From assembly GCA_027494135.1 (NCBI GenBank), contig JAOSJK010000001.1:413378-477377 (forward strand): a stretch of DNA of 64,000 nt. Reading direction: 5' to 3'. The notes under the pieces are model-generated. The model searched no databases, was not told the DNA's origin, and was given only the letters and a program-made list of their open reading frames with translations. Position numbers and translations under genes: made by a program. The DNA comes from Acidimicrobiia bacterium. Its GTDB lineage: Bacteria; Actinomycetota; Acidimicrobiia; IMCC26256; PALSA-610. Positions 25,580-33,954 of this stretch are shown piece after piece (the stretch's first letter is position 1; each line of letters opens with the position of its first letter).

Positions 25580-27061
25580 CTACGCGTTCCCTGTGGGGTC
25601 GGGCTCGCCCGGGTGCCAGGCGGCGAAGTGGTCGGCGATGGCGGGCGTGATGGCGTACGGGCGGCCGTCTCCCGTCTGGTAGCGGTTGTAGAAGTCGGGG
25701 TCGACGTGGTGCACCTGAACGGAGAACTTGGCGCGCACCGGGCTCACGTAGGCGGGGCACGACCCGTACTTCTTCACGATCCAGTCGACCGTCTGGATCG
25801 CGGCCTGCTCGACCCAGTCGGGGATGTGCGACTTCGGGTGCTCGAGTATCTCGCGCATGGTGTCGGACTTGAACGGGCCGGCGTTGCGCTCGTCCCAGTT
25901 GTCTTCGCGCGCGAGCTGGGCTCCCCGCTGGTAGCGGAGCTCCTTCACGTACTTGACAGCCGCCGCCGCCGTCGGGAACTTCGCCGACGGCACGACGACC
26001 GGTTCGAGCACTCCCGGGCGACCCAGGCAGGTCACCGTCTTCGACGGATTGCGGTCGTTGTCGCGCTCCAGGAACGAGAAACCGAGACCGCGGGCGATCT
26101 CGGGATACGCACCGAGGACCATGTCGTCGGAGTACGAGCCGACGGCCCAGGCACCCAGCCCGAGCGCCTCGCAGGCCAGGCGGATGTTCTGTACCGAGCA
26201 CGCGACCTGCGACGAGTGCAGCATCAGTGCGAGCTCGTCGAAGACCGGGATCGGGAACCCGACCTCGAGGAAGCCGGGCCGGATCCACTCGTCGCAGCCG
26301 GCAGGCTTTCCCGAGTCGGGATCCTGGATGTAGAAGCCGGAGAACTCATACGAGGCGAGCAGCATGTTGAACCACTCGATGCCGACGTCACCGACGGGGA
26401 GGAACCAGGAGCTCCCGGGCCGGTTGAGGTTGTACTGACCCGCCCCCATCGCATTGACGTTGTGCGTACCCTCGGGCGCCGTCATCCACCCGATGTCGGG
26501 CCGCGACGAGTCGACCAGCACGCGGTCGTTGCGGTACCAGTGCAGGAGCTTCGCGTAGTCGTCGGGCGATTCGATCTCGATGGAAGCGAGGCGCTCCGAG
26601 ATCGGCCGGTAGAGCGAGACGCCGTCGTCGTTGATGATCATCAGGTCGACCGAGAGGTCGTTCGACGACGCCGGGATCGTCCGTCCTGCCCACGAGACGA
26701 GCCCCGACAGTGCTCCCTGCACCGGCACGTCGGCGAGGACGGTGCCGTTAGGGCCGAGCGCCGCCCACGCGAGCAGCGCCTCTTCCAGCTCGGAGAGGCG
26801 CACGGGCGGAGCCTGCGACTCCCACGCGAGCGGTCCCTCCGGCTGAGTCACCGTGTTGCCGCCGGCCCACTCGAACGTCTCGGGCTTGCCGGTCTCGCTC
26901 TTGTAGCCGAGGCCCATGCGTCGGGTGCGCAGCGTCGAGAGCAGCCGGAAGAGCGACGGCGTCTCCTCGAACGCGCGGGCGACGTGCGCCTGCTCCTGGG
27001 CGTCGAGCGGTGCGGGCTTCGTGCCCTGCTGGTACCCCGGCCTGTACTCGATCCCGGACAT
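25580..27061 (-). CDS. Nitroreductase-like protein of unknown function
   Basis: An intact 493-residue protein with a weak nitroreductase-fold signature. The best match is VACSVQNIRLACEALGLGAW with GSYSDDMVLGAYPEIARGLG, the region that in nitroreductases contacts FMN. The N-terminal SLFRLLSTLRTRRMGLGYKS replaces the usual phosphate-binding start, and the protein is about twice the usual length, with two half-domains possible. The ATG at 27,061 shares one base with the stop of alpha subunit 3 (TGATG), so the two products are translationally coupled. It takes the operon position of a beta subunit, which suggests that it is the electron partner of alpha 3; no Fe-S motif is present. Confidence 0.7.
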   Translation of the reverse strand: MSGIEYRPGYQQGTKPAPLDAQEQAHVARAFEETPSLFRLLSTLRTRRMGLGYKSETGKPETFEWAGGNTVTQPEGPLAWESQAPPVRLSELEEALLAWAALGPNGTVLADVPVQGALSGLVSWAGRTIPASSNDLSVDLMIINDDGVSLYRPISERLASIEIESPDDYAKLLHWYRNDRVLVDSSRPDIGWMTAPEGTHNVNAMGAGQYNLNRPGSSWFLPVGDVGIEWFNMLLASYEFSGFYIQDPDSGKPAGCDEWIRPGFLEVGFPIPVFDELALMLHSSQVACSVQNIRLACEALGLGAWAVGSYSDDMVLGAYPEIARGLGFSFLERDNDRNPSKTVTCLGRPGVLEPVVVPSAKFPTAAAAVKYVKELRYQRGAQLAREDNWDERNAGPFKSDTMREILEHPKSHIPDWVEQAAIQTVDWIVKKYGSCPAYVSPVRAKFSVQVHHVDPDFYNRYQTGDGRPYAITPAIADHFAAWHPGEPDPTGNA

Positions 27062-29820
27062 CAGGACTCCACCTTCTCGATGTCGACGAACACGGCCCGG
27101 TCGGCCGGCACGGGCTGCCAGCCGAACGGTAGATATCGCAGGTGACCGTACCGGCTCACCAGGTGAAGCCACTTCACCATGCCCGGCTCGACCTCGTTGG
27201 CCCCGGCCCAGTCGGGGAACATGTACGGCTCGAACCCGTTGTAGAGGATCAGCTGACGGGGCATCACCCGGCCGGCGGTGCGGCACATCGCGATGTAGGA
27301 GCCGTGGTCGTTGAAGACGCGCACGTCGTCGCCGTCGGCGATGCCGCGCTCCTCCGCCTCGTGGGTGTTGAGGATCACGAGCGGGCGTCCGCAGTGCGTG
27401 CCCAGGAGGAGCTCGTTGCCCATCGCGATGGAGTGAATCGTCCAGCGCGAGTGACCGCTCGTCACGAGGAAGGGGTGGTCGCCTCCGGCCTTCGGCGGGT
27501 CCTTGTGGACCGGAAGCGCCTCGCCTGCCTCCAGAAACCACGGGTGATCGATGTAGAACTGCGCGCGTCTGGTGAGTGTGGGGAACGGCACACCGTCGTC
27601 GACGTGCCACTTGTAGGCCGTCAGCACCTTGTCGGGCTTGACGTCGGTCGCCACCGAGAGCCCGGGGGCGAACATCCCGAGACCCGTGAACCGGACGCTG
27701 CCCTCCTGCCTGAGCGTGTCGATCGACGTCCCACGCGGGAGCGTGCCCATCTCGGCGGAGTCGCGCACCCACTCGTCGACGATGTCCTCCTCACGATCCC
27801 ACGCGCCTGTCGACGTGTAGGTGTCGAGAAGCGTGTCGAGGTGACGGGGCTGGCGGCGGCCGTCGAGATACTCAGTCTCGCCGCGCTCGATCGCGATCTC
27901 CTGGATCTTCTCCGAGAGGAGCCGGAAGATCTCCCACTCCGTCTTCGCCTCACCGGGAGGATCGACGGCCTTGTCGGAGAACCCGACGTGGAACGTGTTG
28001 GTGATCGCGTACTGGAGGTTGGTCCGCTCATACTGCATCGCGGCAGGCAGCACTACGTCGGCGTGCAGCGCGGTCGTCGACATGCGGAAGTCGACCGAGA
28101 TGATCAGCTCGAGCTTCGGCCACAGCTCGTCGAGGAACCGCTTCCGTCCACCACGCGAGCGGCGCAATGGGTTCGTGCCGACCGTCATGAACACCTGAGG
28201 ATCGGTGTCGGCACCGGGACGCGTGAGACCGCCCCACCAACCGCGCTGAATGGCCTCGGCGAAGTACTCGCCGAACGGTCTGGTCATCGCGGGGTCGGAC
28301 CACTCCGGCTTGTTCCACGACTCCTTGTAGTTGAGGTGGTGATAGTTGAAGAAGGCCGGCGGCGTCGAGGTGCCCGAGACGACGGCCATCTGTAGCAGCT
28401 GGTTCCCGATGATCTCGTCGCTCGCGTCGGGGTTCTGCTCCTTGAGCATCGCGATCGCACCGTCGATGCCCTCCAGCACACGGTTCGTCTCGTCTAGGCC
28501 ACGACGTGTCTTCATCGGGAAGAGGAAGTAGCCGTCGAGACCCGCGAGCGCCAAGCCCGTGATGCCGGTGCCGGGCCGCCCCCAGTTGCCGGTCAGAGCG
28601 AGGACCAGACACATGGCTCGTTCCATCAGATCGCCGTGGTAGAACTTCGGCGCGTTGAATCCCTCGATGATCTTGACGCGCTTTCCGGCGATGAGGTGCG
28701 CGAATTCCCGGATCATCTGCGGGGAGGTGCCGCACGACTCGGTCGCCTTCTCGGGCGTGTAGTCGGCGAGCTGCGTCTTCAGGAGCTCGAAGACCGTCGT
28801 GACCTCCGCTGTGCTGCCGTCGTGCAGGGTCACCGTGTGGTCGCCCTCGAGCGCAGGGTTCTTGCCATCGAGAAGGAGGTTGGCGCGCGGGGCCTCGACG
28901 AGGCCATCCGACTCGTCCCACCAGAAGAACGTGTCCTCGGCACTGCCCGGCTTCACGTCGGACCCGCGGAGGAACCGACCGGTCTCCTTGAGAACCAGGA
29001 GCGGCAGGTCGGTCTGCGAGCGGACGAAGTCGAGGTCGGCGAGGCCCTCCTCCAGGATCACCTGGCACACTCCGAGAGCGAGGGCGGCATCGCTGCCGAT
29101 CCGCACCGGTACGTAGAGGTCGGAGAAGACCGCCGACTGGCTGTAGTCGGGCGCAATGCAGATGACCTTCGCTCCGCTGTAGCGCGCCTCGGCGATGTAG
29201 TGGAAGTACGGAATCGATGTGTACGCAGGGTTGGAGTGCCACAGGAGTAGCACCTCGGAGTGGAACGAGTCGTCGACACTGCTGAGGCAGGAGAACTTTC
29301 CGAACGTGATGTGATGCCCGGTCGGGAAGTCGTTGACCAGCCCGTTGGCGTCGAGCGTCACCGCGCCGATCAGCCCCGCGAATCGGAGGAACGGCGCCTG
29401 CGTGAGCAGCCCGCCCTCGACGGTCTCCTCGAATACGATCGACTCCGGACCCTCGAGGTCGATCGCGTCGAGGAATCCCTCGGCGATCTCGGTGAGAGCA
29501 TCGTCCCAGGAGATCTGCTCCCACTGGCCTCCGCCACGTTCCCCCACGCGCTTGAGAGGGTGAAGTATCCGGTCGTCGCTGGCGAGCTGGGCGCTCCACG
29601 CATTGCCCTTCTGGCAGCCGAGCGGGTTGAGATCGGGGACGCCGGCCTCGACACCGTTCAGCGTCCCGCCCGGCTCTTCGAACGCGACCTTGCCGTCGCG
29701 CACGTAGACGCGATACGGACACGTCGCCAGGCAGTTGAGGCAGTGAGTGCCCCAGGTGACCTGGTCCCAGGTCCAGCGATCGCGGTATCGCGACTCGGTC
29801 GCGGGTGCGTTGTCGGACAC
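27061..29820 (-). CDS. Molybdopterin oxidoreductase alpha subunit 3, type II DMSO reductase family
   Basis: An intact 919-residue molybdoenzyme and the only one of the three without a frameshift. FS0 ligands His26-x3-Cys30-x3-Cys34-x34-Cys69 have exactly the NarG spacing. NDFPTGHHITFGKF holds the predicted Mo ligand Asp164, followed by SVDDSFHSEVLLLWHSNP. The C-terminal MGD domain has HPFLVTSGHSRWTIHSIA and WQPVPADRAVFVDIEKV. No Tat signal is seen. The GTG at 29,820 follows GAAGGGA, 23 bases after mobB. It has no beta or gamma gene; a nitroreductase-like protein and two membrane proteins follow instead. It is clearly separate from the two other paralogues (for example LATC against YPGNC in the FS0 motif). 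Confidence 0.93.
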   Translation of the reverse strand: MSDNAPATESRYRDRWTWDQVTWGTHCLNCLATCPYRVYVRDGKVAFEEPGGTLNGVEAGVPDLNPLGCQKGNAWSAQLASDDRILHPLKRVGERGGGQWEQISWDDALTEIAEGFLDAIDLEGPESIVFEETVEGGLLTQAPFLRFAGLIGAVTLDANGLVNDFPTGHHITFGKFSCLSSVDDSFHSEVLLLWHSNPAYTSIPYFHYIAEARYSGAKVICIAPDYSQSAVFSDLYVPVRIGSDAALALGVCQVILEEGLADLDFVRSQTDLPLLVLKETGRFLRGSDVKPGSAEDTFFWWDESDGLVEAPRANLLLDGKNPALEGDHTVTLHDGSTAEVTTVFELLKTQLADYTPEKATESCGTSPQMIREFAHLIAGKRVKIIEGFNAPKFYHGDLMERAMCLVLALTGNWGRPGTGITGLALAGLDGYFLFPMKTRRGLDETNRVLEGIDGAIAMLKEQNPDASDEIIGNQLLQMAVVSGTSTPPAFFNYHHLNYKESWNKPEWSDPAMTRPFGEYFAEAIQRGWWGGLTRPGADTDPQVFMTVGTNPLRRSRGGRKRFLDELWPKLELIISVDFRMSTTALHADVVLPAAMQYERTNLQYAITNTFHVGFSDKAVDPPGEAKTEWEIFRLLSEKIQEIAIERGETEYLDGRRQPRHLDTLLDTYTSTGAWDREEDIVDEWVRDSAEMGTLPRGTSIDTLRQEGSVRFTGLGMFAPGLSVATDVKPDKVLTAYKWHVDDGVPFPTLTRRAQFYIDHPWFLEAGEALPVHKDPPKAGGDHPFLVTSGHSRWTIHSIAMGNELLLGTHCGRPLVILNTHEAEERGIADGDDVRVFNDHGSYIAMCRTAGRVMPRQLILYNGFEPYMFPDWAGANEVEPGMVKWLHLVSRYGHLRYLPFGWQPVPADRAVFVDIEKVES

Positions 29821-29843
29821 TTGGGTCCCTTCAATCGGCTCGG

Positions 29844-30497
29844 TCAGCCGCGCCGGATCACCAGGGTGATCTCACGCGGGTCTGTGGAGACGCCCTTCAG
29901 CTCGCCGACCATACCGACCACCGCTCCCGACAGGGTCCGGCGGACGAACTCGGTGATGGGGATCGGACGTCCGTCGACCGTCAGGACGACATCGGGGGCC
30001 TCGCTCTGATCGACCATCGCGGCGAGCGTCTCGGCCACTGCCTCGACGTCGTCGGGCGCGGTCTCGGACGGATAGCCGAGCGGTTCGTCGGTCACGGCGA
30101 GAAATACCTCCTCGGGATGGGTCAGGGGCTTCGGCGTGGTGCCGCGTCGGTGCACGAGCAGCTTCTGGCCACCGGCCGAGGAGAAGCCCTCGGCGAGGAC
30201 GATATCGGCGACGGCGAAGTGACGCTGAATCAGCGCATCGACACCGGGCACTCGGCCGGACACGGGCGCGCTGCCGTGGAGCGCATAGCCCTCCGGGCCG
30301 ACCACGACCACCGGCGACGCGCCCGCCGCAGCGTGGCGGGCGGAGTCGGAGCCCTCCTTGTCGGGCTCGAAGCCGTGGTGGGCGTGCTTCATCGTCCCCA
30401 CAGAGAGGCCGCGGGCCCTCAACGCCGGCACGACGCGCTCGATCAGAGTCGTCTTTCCCGAACCGGATGCCCCGACCACGAGGACGGTCTGCGTCAT
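29844..30497 (-). CDS. mobB: Molybdopterin-guanine dinucleotide biosynthesis protein B
   Basis: A 217-residue P-loop GTP-binding protein that helps MobA convert molybdopterin to the guanine dinucleotide cofactor. Walker A is GASGSGKTT near residue 11; MKHAHHGFEPDKEGSDSARH and VLAEGFSSAGGQKLLVHR are MobB-specific blocks. The C-terminal extension (VVLTVDGRPIPITEFVRR) is common in actinobacterial forms. The ATG at 30,497 follows GGAGGG. It is the first gene of the alpha-3 operon, which ties that operon to MGD cofactor supply. No mobA lies in the window. Confidence 0.92.
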   Translation of the reverse strand: MTQTVLVVGASGSGKTTLIERVVPALRARGLSVGTMKHAHHGFEPDKEGSDSARHAAAGASPVVVVGPEGYALHGSAPVSGRVPGVDALIQRHFAVADIVLAEGFSSAGGQKLLVHRRGTTPKPLTHPEEVFLAVTDEPLGYPSETAPDDVEAVAETLAAMVDQSEAPDVVLTVDGRPIPITEFVRRTLSGAVVGMVGELKGVSTDPREITLVIRRG

Positions 30498-30553
30498 AGC
30501 GAGCCCTCCGGTGCGCGCCGGTGTCGCCGCCGTACACACCGTCCACGACCTAT

Positions 30554-30582
30554 ATCCTAGAAATCCTCGCTATAGTAGTCAA
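30554..30582 (-). promoter_or_regulatory. mobB operon promoter containing the GCGAGGATTTCT motif
   Basis: On the minus strand TTGACT (30,582-30,577) and TAGGAT (30,559-30,554) are separated by 17 bases, a good -35/-10 pair about 57 bases upstream of mobB. The spacer contains AGCGAGGATTTC, the same motif as upstream of the acyl-CoA dehydrogenase at 5,155. On the plus strand TATAGT at 30,571-30,576 may be the -10 of the divergent ferredoxin gene. The two promoters overlap, so a single bound regulator could control both. Confidence 0.55.
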
Positions 30583-30678
30583 CATCAGAAACCGGCCCTC
30601 GAAGGGGGTCGCGACGGCCCCTCCCACCTGCTGCGACTACCGTGACACGATGCTCACGGGCAGACGGCGCGCGAACAG

Positions 30679-31152
30679 TTGGCCCCGGCGGTGAGCTTCG
30701 ACATCGCGGCCGGCTGCGACGGCTGTGGCATCTGCGTCTTCGCCTGCCCCAAGGGGGCGATCCGCCGCTCCGTCGCCGACGACGCCCCTATCCCGTACGA
30801 GGTCCTGCACCTCAACTGCAACGACTGTGGCAAGTGCGCGATCGTCTGCCCGCAGCGGGTCATCGGCCCCGATCCCCAGTGGGCCGAGTGCCGCGGACGT
30901 GGCTGCCCGGTCGTCACCAACCGCATGGAGGGCTGGGCGTGCACCGAGGGGTGGGCCCGGTGTGAGCGCTGCAGCTCCGCACTGTGGAAGGCGCCGGACT
31001 CGGGCACCTGGGTCTGCGCCCGATGCGATCTCGAGACGAAGGTCATCTGCCCGAAGATCCGCCGTCACATCGTCGTCCACGGTGAGGCGGCCGGCGGGGC
31101 CACGGCCGGCGCAGCGGCACCGGTCTCCGACGCCGCCGTCGACGCGTCCTAG
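30679..31152 (+). CDS. Ferredoxin with C-terminal zinc-ribbon-like domain
   Basis: A 157-residue protein in two parts. The N-terminal half has two 4Fe-4S motifs, CDGCGICVFACPKGA (Cys13-Cys23) and CNDCGKCAIVCPQ (Cys47-Cys57). The C-terminal half has the cysteine pairs CRGRGC, CERC and CARC and a final Cys (VICPK), which suggest a rubredoxin- or zinc-ribbon-like domain. The tail is Ala-rich. The start is unsure: TTG at 30,679 gives this length, GTG at 30,691 is nearly as likely, and an ATG at 30,650 is in another frame. It is divergent from the mobB-alpha 3 operon and may be the electron donor or acceptor of that system. Confidence 0.8.
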   Translation: MAPAVSFDIAAGCDGCGICVFACPKGAIRRSVADDAPIPYEVLHLNCNDCGKCAIVCPQRVIGPDPQWAECRGRGCPVVTNRMEGWACTEGWARCERCSSALWKAPDSGTWVCARCDLETKVICPKIRRHIVVHGEAAGGATAGAAAPVSDAAVDAS

Positions 31153-31457
31153 CACCCGCCGCTCTCCCCCTCCCGCCCGCACACGAGATGGGTCAGAACC
31201 GCGCACCCTTACCGCCGAAACGACCCATCTCGAGTGGCGGGGAGGGAGATGGGTCAGAACCGCGCACCCCTACCGCCGAAACGACCCATCTCGAGTGGCG
31301 GGGAGGGAGATGGGTCAGAACCGCGCACCCCTACCGCCGAAACGACCCATCTCGAGTGGCGGGGAGGGAGATGGGTCAGAACCGCGCACCCCTACCGCCG
31401 AAACGACCCATCTCGAGTGGCGGGCGGGCGGGGCGGGTGGGAACGAGGTGCGGGGGA
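31153..31457. repeat. Tandem array of four 61-bp palindromic units, family B (31,185-31,424)
   Basis: This 305-base gap holds no gene. From 31,185 a 61-base unit repeats at 31,246, 31,307 and 31,368 and ends near 31,424. Each unit carries outer arms GAGATGGGTC and GACCCATCTC around the core AGAACCGCGCACC...CCGCCGAAAC, followed by a GAGTGGCGGGGAGG spacer. The copies are identical apart from one T/C difference in the first, which points to recent amplification. A fifth, single copy lies at 63,458-63,504. Open frames through the array (MGQNRAPLPPKRPISSG repeats) are by-products of the repeat. Confidence 0.93.
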
Positions 31458-32592
31458 TCAGCCGAGCAGGGCGCGGCGGATGAGCTTGCCGACCGCCTCG
31501 GTCTCGGTGAGGAACGCGTCGTGGCCGTCGAGCGAGGCGATCACCTCCACGCCACGGGCCTGGGGGATCATCTCGCTCAGCTCGTACTGAAGGCGCAGCG
31601 GGTACAGGCGGTCTGTGGAGATGCCGCCGATGACGACATCGGCCGATATGCGTGAGAGCGCCTCGGCCATGCCGCCTCGGTTGCGGCCGACGTCGTGGTG
31701 GTTCATCGCGGTCGAGAGCACCAGGTAGGTGTTCGCGTCGAACCGGTCCATCAGCTTCTCGCCGTGGTGCTGAAGGTAGGACTCGATCGCGTACCGGCCA
31801 CCGTGGAGCGGGTCCTCGTCGCCCTGCGGCTTTCGGTGGAAGCGTCTGTGGAACTCGAGCTCGCTCCGATACGAGATCTGCCCCAGCTCCCGCGCGATCC
31901 GCAGCCCCTCGGTGGGGCCCATCTCCTTGTCGTAGTAGTCACCGTCGTAGAAGTGCGGGTCGGCGAGGATTACCCGGTTCTGCGTGGCCGAGAGGCCGAT
32001 CTCCTCGGCCGTCGCGTAGGCCCCGACAGCGATCACGACCGCCAGACCGACCCGCTCCGGGTAGCCGACGGCCCACTCGAGCACCCGCATCGCCCCCATC
32101 GAGCCACCTATCACGGCGGCCCACTTCTGTATTCCGAGGCTGTCGGCGAGCGCCACCTCCACCGCCACCTGGTCGCGAGGGGTGATCCACGGGAACCGGC
32201 TGCCATAGGGGCGACCATCCGGGGCGAGCGACGACGGCCCCGTCGTACCTTGGCACCCACCCAGGACGTTCAGGCAGACTACGAAGAACTCGTCGGTGTC
32301 GATCGGCGCGCCCGGACCGATGAGGGGATTCCACCACCCGCGTGTCGCGTGGCCGGCTCCCTCGTAGCCGTGGGCGTGCGCGTCGCCGGTCAGCGCGTGC
32401 ATGACGAGCACTGCGTTCGACGCCGACGAGTCGAGCTCGCCCCACGTCTCGTACGCGATCGTTATCTGCTCGAGCCGGTCGCCGAGCTCCAGCGCGCAGG
32501 GCCGATCCTCGTGGACCGTCGCGAACTTCCTGTGTCCGGGGGATCCCCGGTAGCCAGGCCCCGGTTGTCGCCCGGTTGTATTCGAACGCCAC
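31458..32592 (-). CDS. metX: Homoserine O-acetyltransferase, one frameshift
   Basis: An alpha/beta-hydrolase-fold enzyme of about 378 residues that acetylates homoserine for methionine synthesis. The substrate motif GHATRGWWNPLIGPG, the partial oxyanion block GGCQGTTGPSS, the nucleophile elbow VIGGSMGAMRVLEW and the C-terminal SLDGHDAFLTE (His of the triad) are present. The GTG at 32,592 follows GAGGGA. One indel lies between 32,545 and 32,575, where GATCCCCCGG and CCGGGGCC runs occur; corrected sequence runs GSPGHRKFATVHEDRPCALE. It follows metY by only nine bases, so the two form a sulfhydrylation operon. The 3' end stops just beyond the repeat array. Confidence 0.93.
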
Positions 32593-32601
32593 GCGGTTCC
32601 C

Positions 32602-33900
32602 TCAGGATCCCTTCGCCGCGCGGAACCCGGCTTCGAGGTCGGCGAGGACGTCGTCGATCGTCTCGATGCCGATGCAGAGCCTCACGAGGTCCGGCGTCAC
32701 TCCGGCGGTCTCCTGCTCGGCCGGTGACAGCTGGCTGTGCGTGGTCGAGGCCGGGTGTATGGCGAGGCTGCGCACGTCGCCGATGTTCGCGAGGTGGCTG
32801 AACAGCTCCAGTCCCTCGATGAAGCGCTTACCGGACTCGCTGCCTCCCTCGATGCCGAACGCGAGGATCGCGCCGGCCCCGCCGGGCAGGTACTCCTTGG
32901 CCCTCGCGTGCCAAGGGCTCGACGGCAGGCCCGCGTACTTGACCCACGAGACGTCGTCGCGCTGATCCAGCCAGGTCGCGACCGCCAGAGCGTTGGAGCA
33001 GTGCCGCTCCATGCGCAGACTGAGCGTCTCCAGACCCTGCAGCATCAGAAACGCGTTGAACGGCGATATCGCCGCTCCGATGTCGCGCATGTACTGGAGA
33101 CGCGCCTTCAGTACGAAGCGCGCGGGCCAGAGCGGCTCGGGCAGCTGCGAGAAGACCAGGCCGTGGTAGCTCGGGTCGGGCTCGGTGAAGTTCGCGAAAC
33201 GTCCGCTGCCCTCGTAGTCGAAGGTCCCTCCGTCGATGATCACCCCGCCGATCGACGTTCCGTGCCCGCCGATGAACTTCGTCGCGGAGTGGACGACTAT
33301 GTCGGCGCCGTGGCGCAGAGGCTGGCAGAGGTACGGGGTGGCGACGGTGTTGTCGACGACCAGCGGGATGCCGTTCTCGTGCGCGATAGAGGAGACTCCC
33401 GCGAAATCGAGGACGTCGCCCTTCGGGTTGCCCATCGTTTCCGCGTAGAAGGCCCTCGTGTTCGGACGGATTGCGGCGCGCCAGGAGTCGAGGTCGTCGG
33501 GGTTGTCGACGAACGAGACGTCGATCCCGAACTTCGGCAGCGTGTAGTGGAAGAGGTTGTAGGTACCGCCGTACAGCGAGGCGCTGGAAACGATGTGCCC
33601 GCCACCCTCGCAGAGGTTCATCGCCACGAGCGTCTCCGCCGCCTGCCCGCTCGCGGTCGCCAGCGCACCGACGCCGCCCTCCAGCGCAGTCATGCGCTGC
33701 TCGAAGACGTCCTGGGTGGGGTTCATGATCCGCGTGTAGATGTTGCCGAGCTCCTCGAGGCCGAAGAGCGCCGCCGCGTGCGCTGTGTCGCGGAACACGT
33801 AGCTCGTCGTCTGGTAGATCGGAACGGCCCGCGCGTGGGTGGTCGGGTCGGCCTGGGCCCCCGAGTGGATCATGCGGGTCTCGAAACCCCAATCGGACAT
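32602..33900 (-). CDS. metY: O-acetylhomoserine aminocarboxypropyltransferase (sulfhydrylase)
   Basis: An intact 432-residue PLP enzyme of the Cys/Met metabolism family that makes homocysteine from O-acetylhomoserine and sulfide. The start MSDWGFETRMIHSGAQADP, YTRIMNPTQDVFEQRM and the PLP-lysine motif HSATKFIGGHGT are characteristic, and NIGDVRSLAIHPASTTHSQL is the closing block of the MetY group. The ATG at 33,900 follows GGGGAG; the longer frame upstream is rejected. Together with metX it supplies methionine by direct sulfhydrylation. Confidence 0.95.
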   Translation of the reverse strand: MSDWGFETRMIHSGAQADPTTHARAVPIYQTTSYVFRDTAHAAALFGLEELGNIYTRIMNPTQDVFEQRMTALEGGVGALATASGQAAETLVAMNLCEGGGHIVSSASLYGGTYNLFHYTLPKFGIDVSFVDNPDDLDSWRAAIRPNTRAFYAETMGNPKGDVLDFAGVSSIAHENGIPLVVDNTVATPYLCQPLRHGADIVVHSATKFIGGHGTSIGGVIIDGGTFDYEGSGRFANFTEPDPSYHGLVFSQLPEPLWPARFVLKARLQYMRDIGAAISPFNAFLMLQGLETLSLRMERHCSNALAVATWLDQRDDVSWVKYAGLPSSPWHARAKEYLPGGAGAILAFGIEGGSESGKRFIEGLELFSHLANIGDVRSLAIHPASTTHSQLSPAEQETAGVTPDLVRLCIGIETIDDVLADLEAGFRAAKGS

Positions 33901-33954
33901 GTCGCTCCCCGGATCGTCGGGCGGTGCTGGACGGGCAACTGTACGGAGACAATC

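Noticed and set aside
25202-27145. 647-residue open frame on the plus strand
   Set aside because: It lies opposite the nitroreductase-like gene, which has a coupled start and better codon pattern; its sequence is Arg/Asp/Val-rich shadow sequence.
28028-29722. 564-residue frame on the minus strand overlapping alpha subunit 3
   Set aside because: It is the +1 frame of the intact molybdoenzyme gene and shows only Arg/Ala/Pro-rich shadow sequence.
31185-31424. Regular repeats suggestive of a CRISPR array
   Set aside because: The repeats are directly tandem without unique spacers, the unit is palindromic over 47 of 61 bases, and no cas gene is near.
31188-31655. Open frames with repeated MGQNRAPLPPKRP units
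   Set aside because: They are produced by the 61-bp tandem repeat and run into metX on the opposite strand; no ribosome-binding site or homologous domain is seen.
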